Under the pieces are notes generated by a model that did no database searches, was not told the origin of the DNA, and saw only the letters and a program-made list of their open reading frames with translations. The translations under genes and the position numbers were made by a program. Source: Rhodocollybia butyracea (lineage: Eukaryota; Basidiomycota; Agaricomycetes; Agaricales; Omphalotaceae). From it: a stretch of 64,000 nt of DNA. The stretch spans positions 186,001-250,000 of the forward strand of contig JADNRY010000048.1 of NCBI GenBank assembly GCA_015501585.1, given 5' to 3'. Positions within the stretch are counted from its first letter, which is position 1. Each line of letters opens with the position of its first letter. Below are positions 20,344 to 32,738 of this stretch, piece by piece.

Positions 20344-23300
20344 CTAGCTGAGAGACTGTCCTTGGGAAGAGCCTGTGCTCGAACGGTTCGTATACTGAAA
20401 GAGATTATGGAGCCGGGATAATTTATCCTGTGTGTCTGTCGTTCCTGGACTAACTCTTCGTGGAGATTGAGGCGCTGAGTCACTACGAGTAGGCGATGAG
20501 GGTGATTCCAGTTGGTTCGATTCTAGCTCTAAAAATGAAGGATTTCGTGAGAGGTTGAAACTGACTAGTCAAGTCGGAACCTACTAGACAAAGTGTCCGC
20601 GACTGCAACCCCTCTCTCGGCATCTTCAGCAGCACGGCTTGCAAGCGCACGATTGATATACTTTCTAAACGCAGCTCCAGTCGATTCTAGCATCTTCTCT
20701 ACTCGCGGCCGCTTGTTGGGATACGCCTTCAAGAACTGATGTAGTTCTGTGATACCCTCCTTGTGCAGGGCACCTGTGGTCTCACTGGATATATGACCAA
20801 TTATAACCAATAGTCGAGCATCAGGATCGGGCTCTTCTGACGTATAGCCATTCCCGTTCATGGCTACAGGACTATCCCGACGACTAGGAGAGCGTAGAGG
20901 ATCACCGGAATTGGCTGAAGACGTCGTTTGAGGAGACATAGGACGACTGGAAGCTGTTGACACTGGACGAGACCGCCGTTCGTCTTCAAGTCCATTTTGC
21001 GGTGCGGCGTGTGAATTACTCGAATTTAATATCCGATAGACGTAGGGATATACAATCGTTGCAGAGGGGTCGTCAAACGAGGCTGATAGCAAGTCGTAGA
21101 CATCATCCCCATAGTGAGCTGGCTGGTAATTAGAATACGAGGTTACTGGACGCAAAATGGGATACTTACCAACCACATGTTGTATAATTACTTTGATTGT
21201 CCGCAGTGGCATGTCTCCGCAAGGCACTTTGTTTGTTGCTCTAGCTCGCCATTCATTAGGAGGAACTGACTGAAGAAAGTGTTCAATAGCGGGGAATAGT
21301 TCCACTGGATCGAGTTTGCGCTCGTTCAGATCCTGAGGAATACTGCGTGCAAGCTTCCAAACACATTTAAGTACTAACTCGGCGACCTTCGCTTCTTGTG
21401 ATTCTCCAGTCGTTCGGTTACTTGAAAAGGGTTTAACAATCTGCAGTAGAAGTGCGAACAAGGCGCTACAGGCGCGATAAGATTTTAAGAAGTAGATGTG
21501 TCGAATCGCACTTACCGAAAGATCGACATCCTGCGACCGGTGGCAAACAACCGCAAGATGATCATATTGATGAATCGAGATAAATCCTTCACTTGCTTGA
21601 CTGGATTGTCGTCTGTTTCCAGCAGCCGTAATGTCAACTCTTCCAAAAGAGATGTCAAAATATCAATAGTTAAGGATTCTGCTAGAAGAGGATGATCACA
21701 AAAATTATTCAGAGTTTGGATAAGGTGCTTGGCCAAGCGGAAGTTCTCGTCGGACGCTATGTCTTCGGGGCGCTCAAATATATGAGCCATCTGGAGGGTA
21801 ATAGTTTCGATGAGGCCCTCTGTGTGCTCAGCAAGTTCTCGGTATTGTGGAGAACTACTGCCGCCTTCAGGCCCAATACTGAGAATTTTCTGGATTTTCT
21901 TCAGTGCATCTACAGAACGCGAAGGATCGCTGCTCAAAATGCTAGAAATCGTCAGAGTAATGTCCTCGGGTCCAGGTTGTACACTCTCATCGACACCATT
22001 TGAATCCTGAGAGAACCTCTCTTCGGTGGGCAATTCATCCACCAGATGAGAGATGGAGGGCTGTGACAAATGCGACTTGGGTTTGCCAAGGCGTGAAGGT
22101 AATGCAGTCTTACGACTGGCTACTGCAGGTGACGAAGGTGTAGGCAAGAGGGATGATCCAGAGATATGAGAAGCGGTGGGAAGTTTAGCGGTGCGGGAAG
22201 GGGAAGGGGCTCTGGTAGGTGAGGTTGAACGCATAGGATTAAGAGGTGACGCAGGTCGTGCCAGTTTGGATGCACCAACTGCGGGGCTCGCGGGACGGGG
22301 AATGCTTCCGATTCGGCTTGAAAACGCTGGGGATCCAGGACGAGGTAGCCCACTACCTGCAACGCGACCAATCTGCGGAGCGATCAGAGTCTGAGGCTTT
22401 TCATGAGTGCTTGGACCGGCAACGCGGCGTAACCGTTCTTCCAGTTGTGTTTTATCCTTAGGCGGGAGGTTACCGACGTAACTCCACACCTTTTCACCAG
22501 AAATAGTGTAACCCTCGCTGAATAGTCATTAGTAGTAATTCGTCTCAAATATTCACACAAAGCATACCTAAGGACACCTAATGCAGATTTGCGGACCGAT
22601 GAATCTTTGTCTGATATCATGGAGGCGATTACTGGGAACGCCTTCGATGGGTCACATGCACTCATGCCTGATTTTTTGAGTAACGTAGCCAGCTCATCTA
22701 GAGTGCCTTGACGAGTCTTTGCTACTTTCGATTTGAGCCCATGTTCCAGTAGCAGAAGAAAGACATGACTGTATGCGTATACTTTTGGTAATGATTGTAT
22801 GATATTTTGCACACGCACTCGAACCGGCTCACGCGCATCACCAAGCTACAAATGATGTTAGCGAAAGATCGAGATAATGAAGAGAGAGAAATCGACCTTG
22901 AAAACGATAGTAGGTATGAAGCACAGTGCCTCGTTGTCGGTCAGCTGATAGCTAATACTGCGAAGGAAAGCTAGGACGGTCTCCACAAGCTCCAGACACT
23001 TCGAGATGAGATTTGGCTGAGGTTCATGAGCTTTGATGGAAGCGTATTTCAAGGGAAGGTCAAAATTAGCAAGACAAACGCTTTCTACCACTTCATCTGC
23101 TCCTTGTGCCGAATTATACAAGTCACATAGCATACCAATTCCGGTTATGTGATCATTGATAGGGTTGTGATCGTGGCTGAACAGGCGAGAAAGGACTTCT
23201 TTGGAAGCATGAGGCTCCATTTGATTGTACAAAAGATCTGCAAGATCTTTTCGAGTTGGACCACTTTCGTTTATCCATCTATTAGGATCCCTACTGCAGC

Positions 23301-26300
23301 GACTTCTTCTTACATCTAGATTTGCGCTCACGAAAGGAAGAGAGAGCGACGGCGATGGAATCGCTGTAGATGCCTTCACAACAGACGTAGGGGCACCGGG
23401 TCGTTTCAGACCGCCGGTGGAAGGTTTGGTGAGCTTCGAAACCGTCGCTTCCACGGGAGTTTCTGACCTCGAATCAGGGCGGCGAGTGCTACCTAAAGGT
23501 AGCTTACGGCGGACTCCAGTTGCTTTAACACTTGAGGATTTAGGAGCGGACGTTTCGGGTAATACCGGTGAGTCAGCCCGAGGAGAGGGCGCTTGAGACT
23601 GTGTCGCAGGTGCAGATGATTTTGTTTTGTTGGGCGGAGGGGCAGGAGGCTCATGAAGATCATGCGAAGCAACAGAGGGGCGCGCTGCTTGAATGAGGGG
23701 GACAGCAGATGTACGGGAGGCTGGTTTCAGGGAATTGGTTTGTTGCATAACATAGTCAAACCCGGCCGAAGTAATCAAAATTGGTAGCATGGCCTGCGCT
23801 CCTTTACGAACTTCCACATTCCTGTCATCGAGAGAGGCAACGATAGGACCTGCCCAGGTGCTGAGATCGAGACCAGGTGACGGTTCGTGTTCTTTGAACC
23901 AATCGGAAATCCAATGTAAAAGAGTACCCTTCTGCAGAGGGTTTGTCGTTTCAAGTCCTGAAGTGATACCTGGCACCATAGAGTCCAAACCCTCGCAGGC
24001 ACTGGCTATGGCGGTCAAGGTGTTGAGAGCAGCGTTACGAATCGGGGCTTTCTGATCCGTTAAAACGGTCGCTAATGGTAGAACAAAGAAGCGATTCTGT
24101 TTCTCAAAAGGTTTGCCCATCCCGCTTGCGATACGAGCGACGATATCCAATGCAAGCGTTTGAACCGCTTTATTAGTGTCGACAACTCTCGCTTTAAGTA
24201 CTTGAGCAATTTCGCCTGATAGAACCTTGTCAGTGAATAGAAAAAGTTGGCTATCAACACACGAACCCATATTCGGCTTCAAACGCTTGTTGCTGCCTTG
24301 ATCTAAAATACTCTGCAAGGTTTCTAACGCTTCCTTTTTCGTCTTCCAGGCCTCGCTTTTGGCGTCTGCTAAGACTGTAGTACCCTTGAGTAAGCCATCA
24401 ATATCAACACGAGGGAACAGATCGTCCAAAGCGTCGGCTGCGCCTCCGCTCTGTTGGGATGTGGGTGCAGGTGCAGCCGTAACATCAGCGGACTGGCGTG
24501 TAGATTCCGGAGGTGCATTCCCTTCAACCTTGTCGAATTCAGAGGTGATGGTATTCAGTAATTGAGGGTTCAGATCTTGAAGAAGATCTCTGATGTCTAC
24601 GGAAGTGAAAAAAATCAAAATCCTTGATCACAACCTAAACCATTTTGCGCACCAGAACCCGCAAAAAGTTTAACGGTGACGAGCGCTTTCGTTGCACTTG
24701 TTCGAACAGAGGCATTAGAATTCTGAAGAGCAGTCTTTAAAAAGTCGATCAAGCTCCGAAGTGCAACGCCAGTGATCCCAAATTCGGTTAGCGCCGACGT
24801 TATCCAGACAATAGCATCTGCAAGCACTTTCGGAGCTTTTTGTTTGAACAGAGGTTCGTAAGCTGATGAGAAAAATAGTCAAGCCAAGGGTTTATGAACG
24901 AATGGAATAGCATACCTTGGTTGAGAACAAACTGCAGAGAAGTCTTTTCACCAAAGACAAGAAGTGCATCGCCTGCAGGCTTCTTGAGTTTCATATCTCC
25001 TAGTTTTTCCACCATATGTGGCACACAAAGGGCGACACACGATCTACCGAATGTAGAAGAGCGTTCAGCTAACAAGGAGCAGATACCATAAATCTTTGAC
25101 GAAACCTATCTTTTGCTGTTAGTTCTAGATGCTTGGAGTAAAAAAGAACACCTACACACCTGAAAATTCTTCTCTGCCCACCCTTTCTTCGCTAGAGCCC
25201 GGATGACCACCTCCGCGTCGACATCTACAATCACATTATCCAACCAAGCATTCATGTCATCCAAAGCGGATAGTCTTGTTTTCCAGTTAGCATCGCTCAA
25301 ATCGGTCAACACGGACGAAGGAATGAGATCGACAGCCAAGGCCTCGGCATCCTCTGGTGTGTGCTTGTATTTGAATGTGTCCAGCCCTCCAGGTGCTGCT
25401 GTTGTAGATTTTGCAGGTTTTGAGGTGGATGCGGGAGGGAGTTTTTTCGGGGCAGGAGCAGAAATAGGAGGGCCGGACGAAGAAGCAGGCGAGGCTGACT
25501 TCCCTGCCTAAGAGAGTGTGTTAATCCAAGAAAAGGAATCCCAGCGAGGAACTTACCAGTAATCTGGCAGGAGGTCCCTTGGTTATTTTCTTTGGTGGTT
25601 CCAGATCGTCAAGTAAATCCTCTTGGGCAGGTTTCGGTGTAACGGAAGGAGTCTTCTTTTTTATCGGTCCAGCAGCAGGTTTGGTAGGTGCGGCCTTTGG
25701 AGGGGGGGCTCCACCGCCAACTTTGCATTTGACAGTGGCCTTCTCGTACGCTTCCTTGATTCTCGTCTTTCTTACCTCGGACAACGGTTCGATTACCGCG
25801 TTCAAAGGTCTTTCCCCCACCATCTTCATCAGCGTTCCCAAACAAATCGCGGCTTCGTTTCGACAACCCTCTAAACTATCCTCTAATAAGGAAGCTAAGT
25901 TTTCGGCAAGTGGCTTGATCTGGGGAGGCTGGATTGGAGTCTTGGATGTTGTAAGACAGCGACTTAAAAACTTCAAGGTACCTTCCTTGACCTGCGGATT
26001 CTTGTGTGCGAGCGCAGGACTGAGGTCTGGTATGATATCGGGAAGGGACGTCTAAAAAACGGCATGGTCAGAAACAGATTTCATGCAAACAATTCACTCA
26101 CAGTCGCAAAGACGGCATCCAACGCAGCTCCGATAGAATCTGTCACATTGGTCTTTCGCTCCTTCAAACGCTCGAGCATTGGAGGTACAACAGCCTCCCG
26201 GAATCGAGCGAAGGAAGCCATCATGCCTTTTGCTATAGCTTCTAAGCAAGCGGCCGCAGTCATGACACAGTTGATATTAGCGTCAGACTGGACTCTGGTT

Positions 26301-27477
26301 GCTAATGATTTGACTAGATCTCCAAGCTCTGGCGCATCTTTGATACGAGGAGTAGTGTTAAGCATGGCTTGCAATTCATCGAGTACTTCCTTCCTTTCCT
26401 TCCATTTAGATGAAGTAAGCGCGGTAGATAGGGACGATGGAAGTTTGGAGACAATGTCTTCCGGTTCAGCAAATGCACGCGGGTCGAAGTTAGCTGTATC
26501 TGGAATTGGTATTTTATTTTGTGGGTCAACACACCAACAGTGTGTGTACTCACCTACTTCATCGTCGGCAGTGGTTTCATCGGCCCCGTCTCCACCGTTC
26601 TGTTCAGCCGCTTCAGCTTCTCGGGCTTGTGCTCTAGTCAGCCGCTCTGGTTTCAACGTCCCCTTTCCCTTTCCTTCCTTCTCCATACCATCGAATGACT
26701 CTTTCAATTCCTTCACTTGTACCGGTTTTAGATCCGCCAACCATGTTTCGATCGCGGGGCCGATGTATTGATACAATGCATGTGTCAGGAGCGTGCCTTC
26801 TGCGCGTACAGTCTTATCGCTATGAGCAAATATTTTGGGTAACGATTTGAGGACTAAAGGCGGTGGAGTGGTCTGGATTCCGAATAGCCTGAAGAACTTG
26901 TGGTTAAGAAAGGCCGAACTGTTTGAAGCAAAATACCCACCTGATGATTTCCTTGAGAGCAACCACACAGCCTGCAACAGTCTTGGGTTGCTTAGCACTC
27001 AAACCCGGAAGAATGTCGCCCTATAACAAGCGTTTGATTTCAAAAAATTATCCTGAACAGAGGACAACTCACCACAACACCAGCACCTCCGTTCTCCACT
27101 TCTACATACTGAAGTGTCAGCTCCAGTGCATGCGCCTTGGTTCCTGCTCTCGATGAACCATAAGATTTGTCGACCAACGCGGGTAAGACTGCTTCCCGAG
27201 TTTTTGCGGCAGTTTCTCCAGCAAACTTGACATATGCCACCAAACATTCGACGGCTTTTTCCTGCGCGACAGCATTCGAGTCCGTAGCTATCTTCTTTAG
27301 AAGTTCTGGGTTATTCGTGTATGGTTTGAACGCTGGATCAGTGTCGGATGCAGTATTTTGGAAAGTTTTGACAAGAGTTTCATAGGCGCTGACCCGGGCC
27401 TTCCAATTTTTGTGGGCCAGCCGGTCAGAGACAGGCATAGAGGAGAAGTCCTCTTCCTGAGGGGGAGGGCCGTCCAT
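20344..27477 (-). CDS. STU2: XMAP215/Dis1/Stu2 microtubule polymerase with five TOG arrays
   Basis: Large TOG-domain protein of the XMAP215/ch-TOG/Alp14 family, which binds tubulin and speeds microtubule growth at plus ends, spindle poles and kinetochores. The start at 27477 gives MDGPPPQEEDFSSMPVSDRL and AHKNWKARVSAYETLVKTF, the classic TOG1 opening. HEAT-repeat arrays follow in order: TOG1 (about 27.4-26.6 kb), TOG2 (26.5-25.7 kb), a Pro/Ala/Lys-rich linker, TOG3 (25.4-24.6 kb, LTDLSDANWKTRLSALDDMN), TOG4 (24.6-23.7 kb, DAKSEAWKTKKEALETLQSI), a basic Ser/Pro linker, and TOG5 (23.3-22.4 kb, ending VWSYVGNLPPKDKTQLEERL). A second Ser/Pro-rich linker and a helical C-terminal domain finish at SSQGQSLS. 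The product, about 2,100 residues, is much longer than yeast Stu2 and closer in plan to animal ch-TOG. About sixteen introns. Confidence 0.93.
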
Positions 27478-27634
27478 GGCGAGGATACAGTGGGATAATG
27501 TTGCTGGTTAACTTCAAAGTTTACTTCAACCCAGCCAATCAATGACGAAAACTGACACGTGACAGGCGCGTCTATTGCAACACTCCAGTTCTGCAACATA
27601 TTTACATACAACCAAGTACAATTGTACGGAGTTT

Positions 27635-28709
27635 CTAAAATCCAAAAATGGCATCTATCTCATCCTTTTTTACTTTCTTCTTCTTCCGTGGTTGTCCCTC
27701 GTCACTACATGCCCGTACATTCGACTGTTTGGCTGCTTCTCTACGTTCAATTGTGATACCTATCAAGCAAATGAGAAGCACGATACTTGAGTGTTAAGCT
27801 TAACTCACGGGAGTTTTCAACGCGAGAAGGTTGAGCACCGGAAATTCCCTGTGACAAAGAGGAGCAAGTCAAATCAGGGAGAGCCATTATATCCTTCATC
27901 TCAATCACAGTTGGTGGCTAATCTTATTTTTCAGTCATCCCTAGAAAAGACAATGGTCAGCGCCCACCTTGAATACCACTAGCAGACGAGTGAGTACAGG
28001 GACAAGAAGTTGCAGTATCTCGATCATTTCTCCTATCAAGCTGGATATTCTTGAAGTGATTGCAACCAACGTTAATATTAATTGAGCAAATGCTCCAGTT
28101 TGCATAGCGAGGGAAAACGATCTAGGCAATTGAGTCAGAGATATTTTGACGACTGAAGGACCCACTCGAACGCGCTATATGAGATGACATGCATCTTAAT
28201 AAAAATATAAGAACCCATAGTGGGGCAGAAAAGTAGATTTCACCTTTTTCAGCAGCTGCAAGAAAGTAGACAGTTGTTCTCGGACATGCAAGACATACTT
28301 TTCATTTGCATAATGTGTCCAAGATCCCTTCTGCTGTTTGGAACTGGAAACATGGTCAATGGACTGCTGAACTCGTGCCAAACAAAAGGTCTTGCCTGGA
28401 TTTTTCTGTTCGGCCGAAAAAACTTTGACGTAGATCATCAACCAAATGATAGAGTTGAAGTTCCTCTACACGGTGTGAGTACCTCCGGAGTTCATTTACG
28501 CGTCGACTAAACAACGCAGATCGATGCTGATTCCTATTCTTATAATGAAGACGGTCCAAAATTTGAGTCTCATCCTCCAATGCCATCGTCATAGTAAATA
28601 GACGTCGGGAAAGAGGTTTGAGGTCTTTGAGTACAGAGTCAACATTTGAATGATGAAACTTATCCAAAGATCCTCTTTCTGAGAGCAAAAGAGCTGGTGC
28701 CCTGGTCAT
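27635..28709 (-). CDS. NEPRO-like nucleolar protein (DUF4477/RMP1-related)
   Basis: Protein of the nucleolus and neural progenitor (NEPRO) N-terminal family, related to the RNase MRP subunit Rmp1 and so probably involved in rRNA processing. The start at 28709 gives MTRAPALLLSERGSLDKFHH, then LKDLKPLSRRLFTMTMALED and the diagnostic ILDRLHYKNRNQHRSALFSR plus NELRRYSHRVEEL. The next exons have EKYVLHVREQLSTFLQLLKK, then SLTQLPRSFSLAMQTGAFAQ and LTLVAITSRISSLIGEMIEI. The C-terminus is the basic KKKDEIDAIFGF, which matches the conserved end of this family (DEIDDIFG). About five introns. It lies head to head with NOC3, 88 bp away. Domain recognition is good; the middle exon edges are approximate. 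Confidence 0.75.
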
Positions 28710-28797
28710 GGAAAGGCTTGAAGGAATAAGCGCCGGCCTTCAACACGATTCGCACGATCAATTTTTCAAAAGCTTGTCCATTTCTGGCGCTTCAGCA
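28710..28797. promoter_or_regulatory. 88-bp shared promoter of NEPRO-like gene and NOC3
   Basis: The start codons of two nucleolar genes lie only 88 bp apart on opposite strands, so both promoters and both 5' leaders must fit in this gap. No clear TATA box is seen. Confidence 0.6.
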
Positions 28798-31563
28798 ATG
28801 GGCAAGTCAACTAGTAAAAGATCAGCTCCCTCTAGTCAGGTAAAATATCAAAGATTTGATCTAATCTTTCACTAAACCTTTGCACAGTACCCTTCAAAAA
28901 AGCGCAAGCTAAACAAGACTCAAGTTTCCAAGGCCAAAACTTCGCAGAGCAAACCACAGACGAAAAAGAAGGATTCTATCAAAGAGACTATTGATATTCC
29001 GGATTTAGATGCTGAGGATGAAAATTTTGCTTTGTCTGACCAGGATCTTGACCTCCTGGATACCTATGGAGGGGCAGCAAAGTTCTTGAATTCGCTTGAC
29101 CGGAAGGGAATATCCAGGTCCGTTAGGGTACTTTACCGCGTAACATTTGGATGCTCATTGATTGGCTTGCTTAGGAGTAAACAGGAAACGGAACGACTGC
29201 GTCAACTGGATAAACCAGCCAGGAATGTCTTCCTAAATGACGACCTACCTTCTATTGATTCCAATGATGAGGATGAAGGATCCTGGGACTCGCAAATGAG
29301 CGATAATGACCTTTTAGACCTCTCTGACGACGCCAGCCTTCTTTCTGACCCAGAAAATGACCCACCTGATGATTTCGATTCCGATACTGAGATGCCTTAC
29401 GAAGTTGTACCTCGGAAACTACGTACACTTCCTCAAAAGGAAGGCGAGGGCCCACAACGTCTTCCTATCAAGCTACGGGATGGCAGGATACAAAAAACGG
29501 GGATAAGCCTAGCTCCTTTTCCTGCTGAATCGGAGTCGGAGGGCACCGACGATCACGAAAACCTGTCCAATGAGGTTGTACCTGTACGCGATGATGCTAC
29601 TACCGGAGCGCGGTTCGGTCGACTGGCGATAGTCGATATTCTACAGCAAAAATCACGCAAAGGCCGTATACAGGCGGCGAAAGATCAGATTGCTAGTATC
29701 TGCCAGGAAATAGTGTCTGATCCTGAAAATTCGGTAGGTAAAGTTTAATCCATGCTGATTCATATTAACGGTACTATCTATAGCTCAGTCTCTTGAAACG
29801 ACTACATACATTCTCTTTGCCTTCGGTCTCAACCCCAACTCACCCAGATCCTGTTGCAAACGATCCTTTAATTCAGAAGCTCGCGTTTTTATCCCAGCTT
29901 GCCGTATACAAAGACATTATCCCTGGATATCGCATCCGCTCTTTGACCGACAAGGAGAAAGCCGAAAAAGTCAGCCAATCGGTAGCTCGGACCCGGGAGT
30001 TCGAGCAGGGTCTGCTTTCTGTCTACCAACACTTTCTTCGTTCTTTGGAAACCGAACTCAAAAGTGAGCTAACCTGTCATGTCTGTTTTTAACCTAACTT
30101 AACTCCTAATCAGCGCGCAGTGAACTTTCGGAAACAGCTTTACAGTGCATTTGTACTTTGCTAACCGAGCTTTTACATTTTAATTTCCGCGTCAATCTTA
30201 TGAGCTGTGTCGTTGCTCAATTGAGTAAGAAGTCGTGGAGTAAGGTCAATACTACTTCCGTTTTTTTCTCTACCCCATACTGATTACCGCTCTCATAGAC
30301 CTCACAACTGTGCCTCGTCACGCTCATCAAAGTCTTTCAAGATGACCTGACTGGTACTGCTTCTCTCGAAGTGGTTCGTCTTCTTAATCGTATGATCAAA
30401 GAAAAGCGTTTCAACGTTCATCCCGCCGCGTTATCATGTCTTCTTCACCTGCGGCTTAAAAGTGAGCTCGGTGTACGGGCTTCGAAAACAAAGGCGGATA
30501 CAGAGAATGTCAAGACACGCTCCAAGGGCAAAGATACCGCAAGGCGTTCCAAAGGAAAATCAGCGAGCCAGCCTCATCTCAGCAAAAAGGCACTCAAAGC
30601 TGTGAAGGAGAGGAAAGAGATTGAACGCGAGTTCCGAGACGCTGAAGCGGAGGTTGACAAGGAAGAGCGAGCGACCACTGTGAGCTTCCTTTCCTGGTTG
30701 TGGAGGCTGTGTGGTAAAACGTCACTGATGCAAGTTCCTAGCATACTGAAACTCTGAAATTGTTGTTTGTGCTGTATTTCGGTGTTCTGAAGAATCCGAC
30801 GCCCACACCTTTACTGCCTGCTGCACTAGAAGGGATCATCAAATATGCCCATCTGGTCAATGTCGACTTTTTTAGAGATCTCATGAAGGTACTGAGGGAC
30901 CTGATCACGTCGGAAACTTTTGAAGACAGCACGGAAGCTGCAACAATGGTTCAACTTCGCTTGTTGTGCATCGTTACGGCTTTCGAACTTCTCTCTGGAC
31001 AAGGTATGTTTTGCAAGTCTCTCACAGTTTATGAACTGATGTCTCCACTTCATCATTAAGGGGAAGCGTTAAACATGGATCTCAGCGATTTCATATCTCA
31101 TCTCTATGCAATCATCCTTCCCCTCGCTTTAATGCCGGCCTTGGACGTTTCACCTGAATTTTCTTCTAGGACAACTGACACAACATCATCTTCTCTAGCA
31201 CACTTGCTGTTCAGGGCCCTACACATTGTGTTCTCGCCGCGCACTCTTGGGAGCACAGCCCCTTCCTGGCGTTCCGCTGCCTTTGCTAAGCGCTTACTCA
31301 GTTCTTGCATGCATTGGCCTGCTCCCATAGTTGTCCAAACGCTCCAATTTGTACAAGGATTGATGATCAAAGACCCTAGACTTCAAGCCTTACTATCCAC
31401 CGAAGACCGATCGTTTGATGGTGTGTATCGTCCTGATCTAGACGATCCCCAGCTGTCGAATCCTTTTGGAACCTGTCTTTGGGAAGTCTATACTTTGAGA
31501 AATGGCCATCTGGATGCCCAGGTGAGGAAGGAAGCAGAAAAGTTGCTAGCAGGATCTTCGTAA
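28798..31563 (+). CDS. NOC3: Nucleolar complex protein 3
   Basis: Noc3, which with Noc2 helps mature and export pre-60S ribosomal particles. The yeast protein also acts in replication licensing. The start at 28798 gives MGKSTSKRSAPSSQ and a basic N-terminus, then DLDLLDTYGGAAKFLNSLDR and an acidic stretch (DSNDEDEGSWDSQMSDND). The conserved NOC3 domain has ARFGRLAIVDILQQKSRK and GRIQAAKDQIASICQEIVSD. The CBF/NOC region follows: PLIQKLAFLSQLAVYKDIIP, GYRIRSLTDKEKAEKVSQSV and REFEQGLLSVYQHFLRSLET. A basic coiled segment (LSKKALKAVKERKEIEREFR) precedes the last conserved block, LYAIILPLALMPALDVSPEF. The stop is at 31561-31563. About eight introns. Length, about 800 residues, fits the family. Confidence 0.93.
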
Positions 31564-32738
31564 TTATTTTTGTCGTTCGGACATTGGAGGATTCGCGTTG
31601 TGTCATGGTAACCGTGGTTTCACTAGGTACTTATTACTAGAAAAAATTTCCACCCAAATGTCTATCCAGTCCAGCATATCACAGCGGCAACGATTAATGA
31701 CCGATATCGCTTCTTTGTTTCGATAGATTCAATAGTAAGTAGTGTTTTCATTTAACTAGTTATTCATTTGACGCATGTCGGTCTGCTCCCGGGCTTTGAG
31801 AAGATCTACATATACATAGGCACCACTTATCGAGATCACTTGACAAAAAATGGGGCAGTATCCCGAGTGAGAAAGGTACTTGCCTGGACTCGAGTCTAAA
31901 AGGCTAATATTGGATGATACTGACTGAAAGACATTATTAAGACTTAAGTACTACATAAGTACCAGGCTTTTTTACTTTTCAGATTGTCACTCTTGCTCTA
32001 CGTAAAGTTCGGCAAAACCCGAATTACTTTAAGAAGAAATTTTATTCCTATTTTCGGAGCGCATGTCCAGGGCCCAGGCACTCAGAGTTTTTATAAATCT
32101 ATGTAGGCATCAGGGTCGAGCTGTGACTCTCCACAAGCCTTGGTCAAAAAAAAATAATTTTCAACCATTGTTAAAGCGCACTAGGTGAACTTGCAGTCCA
32201 AATCTCGCTGGTGGCTACATGGGTTGGCAGGAGGGTTCGATTATTCGAACATATCCATATCCTTTTAATCAAGGGAAAAAAAACACGTTTTTACATCATC
32301 TTGATAGTACTACACTATAGCAAAGCGAAAGTTAAAAGAGATACAGTAATGATCATCATTCTCGTGCAACCTAACTAGCTTGAGCTGAGAAATGCAAGGG
32401 CGAATAAAATTTAAGCATAAGAACATAAGAATCGAAGCGATTAGAAGGGAGTTAATATCGAAAGTATTTACGTGAAATTTGAGGCAACTATAAGGTCCTT
32501 TCAGTTCGTCTGAAAAATGGATAGAAAAGTTATACATAGCGGGCAAGAGTAGCAAACAAGAGCAAATGGATAGCAACAAAGCAAGTTCAAAACCAAAAGA
32601 TCGCAGTATCCTGAAATCCAGGCGTGTTCCGGATTTTTCAGTTTTACACCATTGAAGAGGTACCTGAAACGCGTCCCTCAAACACGAAAAATCAATCGAG
32701 AATAGCCTCAAAGATGCAGGAGGAGGAGCACATAGAGT
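31564..32738. other. Intergenic stretch between convergent genes
   Basis: About 1.2 kb between the ends of NOC3 and the TEA-domain gene. It is AT-rich with short palindromes such as the acttaagtac area near 31943. No frame shows a motif. A T-loop-like ggttcgatta at 32236 lacks the rest of a tRNA cloverleaf. Confidence 0.45.

Noticed and set aside
32200..32260. tRNA-like ggttcgatta T-loop
   Set aside because: No acceptor stem, D arm or anticodon arm can be drawn around it.
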